From: Acidobacteriota bacterium
GTDB lineage: Bacteria > Acidobacteriota > Terriglobia > Terriglobales > SCQP01
Reading direction: 5' to 3'
Assembly: GCA_021818645.1 (NCBI GenBank)
Contig: JAKATS010000144.1
Span: forward strand, 1 to 5,165
Length of the DNA: 5,165 nucleotides
The notes beneath the pieces were generated by a model. It worked only from the letters and a program-made list of their open reading frames with translations, was not told the origin of the DNA and searched no databases. The first letter of the stretch is position 1; each line of letters begins with the position of its first letter. Below, piece after piece: positions 1 through 5,165 of the stretch. The position numbers were made by a program, and so were the translations under genes.

Positions 1-244
1 CGATCTGCCCAAGTCCGGTGAGGGCATCGAGCAGCATGGCGGACCCCCGGGGCGAACAGCCGGTATGCGCGGCCACGGCTGGGGCCGTTTGCTTGCCGGC
101 GGCCAGGGCGGAAAAAAACTTCAACTGCAGCGCCGTGCTCAATACCCGCTCTCCGGCGAAAGAGAAGCTGAGATTGAGCAGCGCGTCGGGAGTCTGCATT
201 GCTGCGGCATGATTCATCGCTGACCCGTTTGCGTCCGCCATCAT
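1..244 (-). CDS. SAM-dependent O-methyltransferase, N-terminal part (cut by window edge)
   Basis: Only the first 81 residues are in the window; the gene continues past the left edge. Residues about 20-80 resemble the N-terminal dimerisation and winged-helix domain of small-molecule O-methyltransferases (acetylserotonin or hydroxyneurosporene O-methyltransferase type). They show a long helix containing FAGERVLSTALQLKFFSAL, then an AVAAHTGCSPRG helix-turn-helix-like stretch and LLDALTGLGQI. The catalytic Rossmann domain that binds S-adenosylmethionine would lie beyond the edge and is not seen. Two ATG codons are adjacent at 244 and 241. A GGAG ribosome binding site (249-252) is 4 nt from the first and 7 nt from the second, so 241 is an equally good start. 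The gene begins 34 bp after the membrane protein gene and is probably co-transcribed with it. The substrate cannot be inferred. The family call rests on this one domain. Confidence 0.72.
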   Translation of the reverse strand, partial: MMADANGSAMNHAAAMQTPDALLNLSFSFAGERVLSTALQLKFFSALAAGKQTAPAVAAHTGCSPRGSAMLLDALTGLGQI

Positions 245-278
245 CGTCTCCTTTCAATTCTGCTTCAGTCCGAAATGC

Positions 279-788
279 TCAGGCCCCCACCGCCATGCCG
301 ATCAGGACCACGATGAACAAGGCGGCTTCCACGCGGCCGGCCCGGTCCATCTTTTGTTGCAGCGCATTCATCTGTTGCCTTTGTGCCTCGCTCGGGGATC
401 CGTTTGTGTTCTGGATTTCTTTGCCCAGTGCCGCCATGCGGTCGGCGGTGACCCGCAACACGCACATGCCGATCGCCAGCGCGGCGATGGCCGCCAGGCC
501 GCCGACCATCAGGGCCGCGCCGCTCCGGGTGACCAGCCATCCGGAACGCCAATCGCGTCCATAGAGGACCACTCCCGAAAGAACGGCCGTCCAGGCGGCG
601 ATCATGATCCATCGGCGCAACCGGTTTTGAACCAGCAGAGCCTGGAAGAACCGCTGTCCCTCGCCCTGCAGGCGGCGCGCCGTGGGTTTTACAAATCCCG
701 TTATGACGAAGGCTGCTCCCACCCAGAAGACGCCGCTGATGACATGCACCGTGCGCAGGGCTAAAAACAAAAACTCCCGTATCAGCAT
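279..788 (-). CDS. Four-helix integral membrane protein, CopD/DUF2269-like
   Basis: This 169-residue protein has four predicted membrane segments at about 6-32, 60-77, 88-112 and 153-169. The first contains RTVHVISGVFWVGAAF, whose His-plus-small-residue pattern is typical of the CopD/DUF2269 group of small inner-membrane proteins, some of which are proposed to handle haem or copper. Between segments 3 and 4 is a polar, Gln-rich helix (SEAQRQQMNALQQKMDRAG) that could be amphipathic or a short coiled coil. The chain ends directly after helix 4. The ATG at 788 is preceded by GGAGGG (795-800) at 6 nt, which supports this start. It is the first gene after the promoter at 928-955 and leads into the methyltransferase gene 34 bp downstream. 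The membrane protein call is strong, the family placement moderate and the function unknown. Confidence 0.8.
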   Translation of the reverse strand: MLIREFLFLALRTVHVISGVFWVGAAFVITGFVKPTARRLQGEGQRFFQALLVQNRLRRWIMIAAWTAVLSGVVLYGRDWRSGWLVTRSGAALMVGGLAAIAALAIGMCVLRVTADRMAALGKEIQNTNGSPSEAQRQQMNALQQKMDRAGRVEAALFIVVLIGMAVGA

Positions 789-875
789 GGCCTACCCTCC
801 GAAAGCTCCGCCGCTGATTCGCACAAAATCCCTAGGCACGGGCGCCGGCGATGTCGCGTTCAATTTCGGGTCTTT

Positions 876-894
876 GTGTTAGGTGCGTGTTAGG
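876..894. repeat. Two 8-bp direct repeats spaced by 11 bp in the leader
   Basis: GTGTTAGG occurs at 876-883 and again at 887-894 on the plus strand, a period of 11 bp or about one helical turn. The repeats lie about 30-45 bp downstream of the inferred transcription start of the membrane protein gene. Direct repeats with this period can be operator half-sites for response regulators, but that role is only inferred here. They could also be chance. Confidence 0.35.
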
Positions 895-927
895 CGCGGT
901 AGTGCTTTCCGGATCCAACGGAACCCA

Positions 928-955
928 ATTCTATATAACGGGAGCGCAATGTCAA
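928..955 (-). promoter_or_regulatory. Sigma70-type promoter for the membrane protein-methyltransferase pair
   Basis: On the minus strand, a perfect TTGACA (955-950) is followed after 16 bp by TAGAAT (933-928), which differs from the TATAAT consensus at one position. Transcription would begin near 921, giving an untranslated leader of about 130 nt before the ATG at 788. The match is the best promoter in the window and sits in an AT-richer stretch. Confidence 0.75.
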
Positions 956-1142
956 GATAATATTTTATTGATCTGATTGGGATCATGTTGAAGCCTCAAA
1001 TTCATGAAAGCCGGCAAAACTTATGCCCAACTAAGGCTCCCTCATCTGCATAGGCGGAGGGCAGCAAGGTGTTCTTAAATACATTTTGCCGTTGCGGGCG
1101 TAACTAATAGAAAGCGCATTGTTATATTAAGTACAGATTATT
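956..1142. other. Non-coding spacer, relatively AT-rich
   Basis: No reading frame with convincing protein character was seen on either strand. The stretch lies upstream of the promoter at 928-955 and downstream of the possible terminator at 1143-1190. It contains an 8-bp inverted repeat, CGGCAAAA at 1012-1019 and TTTTGCCG at 1084-1091, separated by 64 bp, and a weak CCCTC/GAGGG pair between those arms. No known RNA family was recognised. Confidence 0.5.
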
Positions 1143-1190
1143 AAAAACCGCCCTGCTGCATTCTCAATCGCCGAACCCGCCCGAGGACGG
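1143..1190 (-). terminator. Possible rho-independent terminator with a long loop
   Basis: Read on the minus strand, CCGTCCT (1190-1184) can pair with AGGGCGG (1154-1148), giving seven pairs including one G-U. A run of five T residues (1147-1143) follows directly. The 29-nt loop is long for an intrinsic terminator, which weakens the call. Its position after the radical SAM gene and the small membrane frame fits the end of that transcript. Confidence 0.35.
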
Positions 1191-1221
1191 CCCGGACCAT
1201 CGGGGAGTACAACCATACGCG

Positions 1222-1257
1222 GATCCACCCGGCACTCAAAATGCCGCCGGGCGGTCC
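1222..1257. repeat. Strong GC-rich hairpin
   Basis: CCACCCGGC (1225-1233) pairs with GCCGGGCGG (1246-1254) over nine positions, including one G-T wobble in the minus-strand transcript, with a 12-nt loop. Flanking bases (GGAT and TCC) can extend the stem with a bulge. No T run follows on either strand, so it is not a classic intrinsic terminator. It begins a few bases past the stop of the small frame ending at 1264 and could protect a 3' end or pause polymerase. Confidence 0.5.
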
Positions 1258-1263
1258 GCCGAA

Positions 1264-1407
1264 CTACACAAAAACGTTGTCGAAAACTATTCCAAAGAAA
1301 GGGGTGCTCGACATCATCGGAATGCCGAGCAGCGAAAGCCCCCACGCCAATCCAAACAATATCCAACCCCAGGCGCCCCGACAGGCCGTGCCTGCTCTCC
1401 GGGTCAA
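1264..1407 (-). CDS. Possible 47-residue single-pass membrane protein
   Basis: A short frame begins at TTG (1407-1405), which shares two bases with the TGA stop of the radical SAM gene (1406-1404), and ends at TAG at 1264. A basic N-terminus (TRRAGTACRG) is followed by a hydrophobic stretch, residues about 12-32, containing WGWILFGLAWGLSLLGIP. The tail contains FFGIVFDNVFV. The charge pattern suggests an inner-membrane protein with its N-terminus in the cytoplasm. About two thirds of codons end in G or C, as in the neighbouring genes. No ribosome binding site precedes the TTG, so translation would depend on coupling to the upstream gene. The frame stays open upstream inside the radical SAM gene, and a competing frame (1127-1420) covers the same DNA. 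I do not recognise a family. Confidence 0.33.
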   Translation of the reverse strand: MTRRAGTACRGAWGWILFGLAWGLSLLGIPMMSSTPFFGIVFDNVFV

Positions 1408-3356
1408 TTCGCACGAGCAAGGTGGGCGAGGAAGACGACGCAAAGCTGGGCGTCGCTTAACAGGCTGAAGGCGAGCCGCAGTGGAGGAATCTGAAACCAG
1501 CGCCGCTGGGCCCACCGCTGCCTGACCGTACTCCAGAAGCAGTCCAGGTCGGCGCGGGTAAGCACTTTGTCCGAAGCCAGCGATGGGTAATACCTGATCC
1601 ACAGCAGGGAGAGCTTCGAGGGGACGCGCAGCGACGGGAAATAAGCCTTGGCTTGCCTGTAGGCGCGTTGCACATCGGCCAATTTAAGCCGCCCGTAGGT
1701 GGCCGCGCGGATTTTGCACAGTTCTTCGATCACTCGCTGCTCGGCTTCGCTTCGCGGCCGGGTCTGCAGCCACAGCTCTTCCATTTCGAACAGAAGTCGA
1801 ATCATGCCGGCGAGATGCGCGCGAATCTCGCGCGCCCGCGCAATGGCATATGCCCGGCGGGACAGGACGGCATAACCCGGACGGCGGTGCTTGCGGCCCT
1901 TGAGCCGGAAAAAGCCGCACATCATCGGATGCCGCCCTTCCGTCGCTATGGAATTTTTGTACCAAATGAACCGGAGGAAATTATTCCAGTAATCTCTCCG
2001 TGGGCAGCGTTGCAGGATCGCCTTCATATTCTCGAAACTGTAGAACGTCCGCCAGGCATCGCGATAAAGAGCCTCCCAATCACCGCCTTGCAGGTTGGCG
2101 TGGGCTGTAACCTCGTGATGAGAATCGTAAAGGTTGAAATCCGGATGCATCCATTCCCCGCGGCGGGACATCATCAGGTGGTCCTGCGAGCCGGGCAGCG
2201 GCATGAGCATAAAGAACGACGCATGGTCCGGGCGCACGTCAAGCATGAGTTGCGCCAGATCGCGGCGGACCGAATCCACCGTGTCCTTGGGGAATCCGAT
2301 GATATAGCCGACGTGCGTCGAAATCTCCGCGCCGCGGTAGGCTTCGATCAATTGCGGATATTCCTGCACGTGGTTTTGCCTTTTGCCCGCCGCCTTCATG
2401 TTTTCGGCGTTTAAGCTCTCCATCCCGATGAACACGCTCGAACATCCCGCCCGCCGCGCCTTGGCGATGAAGTTCGGGATCTTCCAGGAAAGCACATCCA
2501 CCTGCATCATGAACTTCACCGGGATTTGCTCTTCCTCCCGCAGCCGGATGAGGGCGTCAAAAATGGTTTCCCAATTTTGGTTCCGCGCAAAATTATCGTC
2601 GGTAAAGAAATAGAAAGTGATGCGATGGGATTTATAGTTGTGACGGATCGTCTCCGCAATGTACTCCGCGGAACGGAAGCGCATTTTGCGGCCCTGAACA
2701 TTGATGATCGTGCAGAAGCTGCATTCGAAAGGGCAGCCGCGCCCGCAATCCAGCGTGCCGAAGTTAGACGCAATGAATTTGCGCAAGTAGTCCTTGCATA
2801 TTACCGGAAGCGGTTTCTCGGACAAGTCCGGCTTGTCGTTAGTGTAATCATACAGGGGCTTCAGGCAACCGTTCATGGCATCGCTCAGCAGATCGCCCCA
2901 GGTTTCTTCCACTTCGCCCTTCACGATCGTTACGCCGTCATCCATGAGCTGTTGGATGTCCGGCGGTATGCCCGGCAGCAGTGCCAGATAGCCGCTCACA
3001 TGAAAGCCGCCCATCATGACCGTCAACCCCGCGCGGCGAAACATTCGGGCCAGATCGGCGGCGCGCGGAAACTGATTCGTTTGCACGCCCACCAGGCAGA
3101 CGATCGTTTTGACGCGGCCCGCGCGCTCGGACCGGCAGATGCGTTTCACAGGAATGCGGTCCACCGTCTCGTCGAGCACGTGAACCGCGATTCGCACGGA
3201 TTCCCCCAGCCGCTTTTGGGCCACCACGTCTTCCGTCAGGCCCGCCAGACAGGCTAGCGTGTTGCTCGGCAGAACGCCGCGCCAGTGCCGTACAACATAG
3301 CCATCGTCATCATACTGTGTCGGCTTGATCAGATAAAGGTTCAGTTTTTTTATCAT
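1404..3356 (-). CDS. B12-binding-domain radical SAM protein
   Basis: This 650-residue protein has the layout of cobalamin-dependent radical SAM enzymes. Residues about 1-160 form a Rossmann-like B12-binding-type domain, with VCLVGVQTNQFPRAADLARMF (86-106) and the GGFH signature at 116-119. The radical SAM core spans about 195-430. C208, C212 and C215 (CPFECSFC) form the CxxxCxxC site for the [4Fe-4S] cluster that cleaves S-adenosylmethionine. FTDDNF (251-256), GMESLN (311-316) and GFPKDT (354-359) are later barrel motifs. Residues about 430-650 are a basic, mostly helical extension I cannot assign; RHPMMCGFFRLKGRKHRRPG (475-494) is distinctive. The family includes methylases and ring-forming enzymes (HpnP, BchE). 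The classical DxHxxG cobalamin motif is absent, as is common in this group. AAGGAG (3365-3370) is 8 nt before the ATG and supports this start. The substrate is unknown; the enzyme probably acts in the cytoplasm or at the membrane. Confidence 0.92.
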   Translation of the reverse strand: MIKKLNLYLIKPTQYDDDGYVVRHWRGVLPSNTLACLAGLTEDVVAQKRLGESVRIAVHVLDETVDRIPVKRICRSERAGRVKTIVCLVGVQTNQFPRAADLARMFRRAGLTVMMGGFHVSGYLALLPGIPPDIQQLMDDGVTIVKGEVEETWGDLLSDAMNGCLKPLYDYTNDKPDLSEKPLPVICKDYLRKFIASNFGTLDCGRGCPFECSFCTIINVQGRKMRFRSAEYIAETIRHNYKSHRITFYFFTDDNFARNQNWETIFDALIRLREEEQIPVKFMMQVDVLSWKIPNFIAKARRAGCSSVFIGMESLNAENMKAAGKRQNHVQEYPQLIEAYRGAEISTHVGYIIGFPKDTVDSVRRDLAQLMLDVRPDHASFFMLMPLPGSQDHLMMSRRGEWMHPDFNLYDSHHEVTAHANLQGGDWEALYRDAWRTFYSFENMKAILQRCPRRDYWNNFLRFIWYKNSIATEGRHPMMCGFFRLKGRKHRRPGYAVLSRRAYAIARAREIRAHLAGMIRLLFEMEELWLQTRPRSEAEQRVIEELCKIRAATYGRLKLADVQRAYRQAKAYFPSLRVPSKLSLLWIRYYPSLASDKVLTRADLDCFWSTVRQRWAQRRWFQIPPLRLAFSLLSDAQLCVVFLAHLARAN

Positions 3357-3476
3357 TCACCCGGCTCCTTCAGATGACGGCGCGTGATACGCGGCGTGCG
3401 CGCGCTTCATGCCGGGCAACGCTGCACCCAGCGCAAGGGCATGTTCGTCGTAGTATGAAACGTGAACCCCATGCAT
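3357..3476 (-). CDS. Possible 39-codon upstream small ORF abutting the radical SAM gene
   Basis: The frame runs from ATG (3476-3474) to TGA (3359-3357), and the radical SAM ATG follows immediately in the same frame (TGAATG). The peptide contains HGVHVSYYDEHALALGAAL and a His/Ala-rich tail. About 64% of its codons end in G or C, close to real genes here. No clear ribosome binding site precedes it. The radical SAM ribosome binding site lies inside its last codons. It could be a coupled leader peptide, the decayed 3' end of an earlier gene, or a chance open frame. No family was recognised. Confidence 0.25.
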   Translation of the reverse strand: MHGVHVSYYDEHALALGAALPGMKRAHAAYHAPSSEGAG

Positions 3477-3698
3477 GCTTGTTCATTTCATCCATCGGCT
3501 GTCTCTCACGCCGAACCTGTTTGGCTGCGAGCGGAAGATGAAATCAGAAGTATTCCGCAGACGGCCAGTCTTTTTGCTGCTCCATACCATGTTAGCCGTA
3601 ATTTCCATTATGGTTTTGGGCTCGGACCCGAACAGCAACATAAGCCTGCCTTGCATTACCCCGCTTGACTCGCTCCGCCGCTCCCGCTCAATACAAGC
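3477..3698. other. Intergenic region with no convincing gene
   Basis: This stretch separates the minus-strand radical SAM region from the plus-strand YecA relic, so it should hold promoters for both directions. I could not pick out a -35/-10 pair with confidence. A plus-strand frame from ATG 3538 to TGA 3711 would encode 57 residues with a basic start (FRRR) and a hydrophobic stretch VFLLLHTMLAVISIMVLG, like a signal anchor. It has no good ribosome binding site and overlaps the YecA start by 13 bp, so it is noted rather than called. Confidence 0.4.
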
Positions 3699-4034
3699 AT
3701 GCCGTCCTTGAGGATCGGTGCCCCTCTCACCGTCGCCGAGCAGGCGAGGCTCGAGGAGTTACCCGCCTTGAATGGGGAAGGCATGAATGTGGAGGAGATG
3801 GACGGGTTCTTCTCAGCCCTGATTGCCGGTCCCGATATCGTCCTGCCGAGCGAAGCCCTGCCGCAGGTGTTCGGCGGCGCGGCCTACCGGGGAGACGTAT
3901 ACGAAACCTTGGAGGATGTGCAGAAGCTGCTTTCGCTCTTTATGCGCCACTGTGGAACGGGATCGCGGGAACGCTCGCACGGGGCGAAGTGCACGTACTC
4001 CACCGGCTATTCCGCCCGGCTGGAGCAGAATGCT
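3699..4034 (+). pseudogene. YecA/UPF0149-family protein, frameshifted and truncated
   Basis: From ATG 3699 the frame encodes a sequence typical of the N-terminal UPF0149 domain: VEEMDGFFSALIAGPDIVLP (residues 31-50), FGG at 58-60 and YETLEDVQKLLSLFMRH at 68-84. After His84 (3948-3950) the frame turns to nonsense and stops at 4040. Skipping the TG at 3951-3952 restores the expected continuation WNGIAGTLARGEV up to 3991, so a 2-bp insertion (or a 1-bp loss) is likely. Family resemblance ends near 3995. Family members are usually about 180-220 residues, and many end in a zinc-binding SEC-C motif; here that half is missing. The convergent toxin gene ends at 4035, exactly where the relic fades. 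The family's role is poorly known. No ribosome binding site is seen before the ATG. Confidence 0.68.
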
Positions 4035-4445
4035 TCATGATTGCACGATTCTCAAGGCAGGAATCAGATTAAAGTGGCGGAGATTGGCGGTTTTAATGCC
4101 AAAGCCGAGATCGAGCGCCGTGGCGGCGATCAATAGATCAGAGACGGGAATTCGGGTGCCTATAGCCTGGCATTGGCCATCAATGCTTCCCGCTCTCAAC
4201 GCAACGGCTAATGTAACCGGATAAATGGGCAGGGCTGCAATGATGTCGTCCAGGTAACGTTCACGAAACGCACGCCGGCGAGCACTGTCGGCGCGCTCAA
4301 TCCCATGGGCCAACTCGAGAACCGTGATGACGGAGATTCCAAGCTCCTCTCCACGATCCATGCCAAGGGTATCCAGAAAGCGATGGAGATTCATCCCTTC
4401 GCCTTCAGCCGCCGCCATGATGGTCGAATCAACGATCAGCCCCAA
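4035..4445 (-). CDS. vapC: VapC-like PIN-domain toxin (ribonuclease)
   Basis: This 136-residue protein is a PIN-domain toxin of the VapC type, a magnesium-dependent ribonuclease that blocks translation when its antitoxin is lost. Visible active-site positions are D6 (LIVDSTI), E44 (VLELAHGI) and D103 (IPVSDLLIAATAL). TANLRHF (119-125) holds the fourth position, with Asn121 in the usual Asp/Asn slot. Length is normal for the family. The start is TTG at 4445, not ATG: only this start includes the catalytic D6, and AGGAG (4454-4458) lies 8 nt upstream. It overlaps the antitoxin gene by 10 bp, so the two are likely translationally coupled. The gene looks intact. Its 3' end meets the broken YecA gene. 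Confidence 0.92.
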   Translation of the reverse strand: MGLIVDSTIMAAAEGEGMNLHRFLDTLGMDRGEELGISVITVLELAHGIERADSARRRAFRERYLDDIIAALPIYPVTLAVALRAGSIDGQCQAIGTRIPVSDLLIAATALDLGFGIKTANLRHFNLIPALRIVQS

Positions 4446-4702
4446 GTGAGTGGCTCCTGATGGGCCGATATCGCCGCCTGGACATCTTTTGCGAAATCCG
4501 CATCCACGACGCCCGGCGAATCAACCGGAGCCAGGGCCAAACATTCCGCGAGTGTTCGTCCGGGCGGCCTCGCCGCGCGAATCACGGCTACCGGCTGGGC
4601 ATTGTGCTCGATGACCACCTCAGCGCCGGCCCGAACGCGCGCCAAAACTCTTTCAAAGTTGCCGGCGGCCTCAGCCTCGGAAATATGGACGGCATTCTTC
4701 AT
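4436..4702 (-). CDS. Phd/YefM-family antitoxin
   Basis: This 88-residue protein matches the Phd/YefM antitoxin layout. The N-terminal DNA-binding and dimerisation domain (about 4-48) contains ISEAEAAGNFERVLARVRAG and VVIEHNAQPVAVIRAA. A flexible C-terminal tail, about 60-88 (including ADFAKDVQAAI), would wrap around the toxin and cover its active site. In this family the antitoxin, alone or with toxin, also represses its own promoter. It is the first gene of the pair, and its TGA lies inside the toxin start region. The ATG at 4702 has no ribosome binding site, but a TATAAT ends 6 bp before it, suggesting a leaderless message. Its pairing with a PIN toxin is a common combination. Confidence 0.9.
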   Translation of the reverse strand: MKNAVHISEAEAAGNFERVLARVRAGAEVVIEHNAQPVAVIRAARPPGRTLAECLALAPVDSPGVVDADFAKDVQAAISAHQEPLTWG

Positions 4703-4714
4703 AGGGCGATTATA
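4703..4714 (-). promoter_or_regulatory. -10 element for a leaderless antitoxin-toxin transcript
   Basis: TATAAT lies at 4714-4709 on the minus strand. Six bases later is the ATG at 4702, so transcription starting 7 nt past the -10 would begin at the A of the start codon. No good -35 hexamer is seen at the usual distance; the DNA there is G-rich on this strand. The absence of any Shine-Dalgarno sequence agrees with leaderless translation. Confidence 0.6.
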
Positions 4715-4758
4715 ACGCTGGCGTCCTCCCTCCCCCTTCCGGCGCTTGTCTTATCGCC
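4705..4758. repeat. Inverted repeat flanking the toxin-antitoxin promoter
   Basis: GGCGAT at 4705-4710 and its complement ATCGCC at 4753-4758 form inverted arms separated by 42 bp, one arm overlapping the -10 element. Their placement suits operator half-sites for antitoxin autorepression, but six-base arms this far apart can arise by chance. Confidence 0.25.
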
Positions 4759-4909
4759 AACGTTGCAGCAGGAAGCAGCTCCGCGTCTCAGCCACATGTC
4801 AGCGCCCGCCTAATTTCGCGATTTTCGATTTTTCAGCCTCCTGCATGTTGCATAACTTCTGTGTTTTCAATGAGCCGTTGCGAATCGAATTCCTGCCCGG
4901 CTGCCAAAA

Positions 4910-5080
4910 TCAATGGCCGGCAGAATTCAAAAGTTTCAAAATGAGCTCGTACTCGAAGGTGCACTTCTCGATTCTGTACACCGGGATGGAGTGGTAAGCC
5001 CGCCAGATTGACTCCACGATGATCTCGTCTTGGGATGATCGCGCCAGCAATGTGAACTGGCCGCTTGATTGGCTTGATGG
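4910..5080 (-). pseudogene. Unrecognised short coding remnant
   Basis: Between a TAA (5083-5081) and a TGA (4912-4910) the minus strand has an open frame of 56 codons containing SSQDEIIVESIWRAYHSIPV and RIEKCTFEYELILKLL. In the middle (about 5035-4950) roughly nine of ten codons end in G or C and many begin with G or A, which is strong evidence for present or past coding. There is no ATG; the best start is TTG at 5050, without a ribosome binding site. The same frame upstream is cut by TAA and TAG codons, which suggests decay. A second minus-strand frame (5165-4833) overlaps it, is open to the window edge and is longer, but has poorer codon bias. I do not recognise either product. Confidence 0.35.
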
Positions 5081-5165
5081 TTACATGCCAGTTTCCGTCT
5101 GAAAGGAATGGTAGAAAGTGACCCTTATATGCCAATACTATGGCTGACAGGATTCTAGATCGGAA

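Noticed and set aside
265..612. Minus-strand open frame overlapping the membrane protein gene
   Set aside because: It is an alternate frame of the four-helix membrane protein, which has a good ribosome binding site and clear membrane segments; this one has Arg/Gly-rich shadow composition.
789..921. Cobalamin or SAM riboswitch in the leader of the membrane protein gene
   Set aside because: I looked for a B12-box-like or SAM-box-like core and saw none.
1127..1420. Minus-strand frame of 97 residues across the radical SAM 3' end
   Set aside because: It has no family features and runs through both hairpins; the 47-residue frame in the same DNA has a better membrane-protein pattern.
1653..2414. 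Long plus-strand open frame (253 residues)
   Set aside because: It is fully antisense to the radical SAM gene, whose motifs and ribosome binding site are clear; its composition is that of a shadow frame.
2526..3257. Second long plus-strand open frame (243 residues)
   Set aside because: It is also antisense to the radical SAM gene, covering its B12-binding-type domain and cluster motif; no family features were seen.
3462..3711. Plus-strand short frames upstream of the YecA relic
   Set aside because: They lack ribosome binding sites and clear codon bias. One has a signal-anchor-like stretch from 3538 but overlaps the YecA start, so it is only mentioned in the spacer entry.
4833..5165. Minus-strand frame open to the right edge as a partial gene
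   Set aside because: Its third-position GC is about 45%, below the real genes here, and an overlapping frame has much stronger coding bias. It is kept as a finding rather than called.
1..5165. CRISPR array, tRNA or complete insertion sequence
   Set aside because: No regularly spaced repeats, no tRNA-like cloverleaf and no transposase with terminal repeats were seen on either strand.

Overview
The window looks like a piece of a moderately GC-rich (by eye 55-60%) bacterial chromosome, probably Gram-negative. Every convincing gene lies on the minus strand except one decayed plus-strand gene. A UPF0149/YecA-family relic fits a proteobacterium or a relative, but the evidence is too thin to name a taxon. 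I see no rRNA, tRNA, CRISPR array or complete insertion sequence.

Right-hand part (about 3700-5165): a type II toxin-antitoxin pair on the minus strand, a Phd/YefM-type antitoxin followed by a VapC-like PIN-domain toxin, overlapping by 10 bp. The antitoxin appears to be made from a leaderless message, because a perfect TATAAT ends 6 bp before its ATG. The toxin 3' end abuts a plus-strand YecA/UPF0149 gene that has lost its C-terminal half and carries a frameshift. To the right of the pair, 4833-5165 holds competing short frames and what looks like a gene remnant.

Centre (1404-3356): a 650-residue B12-binding-type radical SAM protein with a clear CxxxCxxC cluster motif and a C-terminal extension of about 200 residues of unknown role. 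Two small frames touch it. A 39-codon frame ends in a TGA directly before its ATG, and a 47-residue possible single-pass membrane protein starts at a TTG overlapping its stop codon. Hairpins, including a plausible terminator, follow.

Left-hand part (1-960): a near-consensus sigma70-type promoter (TTGACA, 16 bp, TAGAAT) drives a roughly 130-nt leader, a four-helix CopD/DUF2269-like membrane protein and, 34 bp later, the N-terminal part of a SAM-dependent methyltransferase with an O-methyltransferase dimerisation domain. This last gene runs off the left edge.

How the parts work together: the radical SAM enzyme and the methyltransferase both use S-adenosylmethionine and lie in the same orientation, so a shared modification or biosynthetic pathway is possible. 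They seem to be separate transcription units, and no substrate can be read from the sequence. The toxin-antitoxin pair is most simply an independent addictive module. I found no convincing new multi-gene system. The most unusual items are the small frames tightly attached to both ends of the radical SAM gene, the leaderless antitoxin and the broken YecA gene against the toxin.
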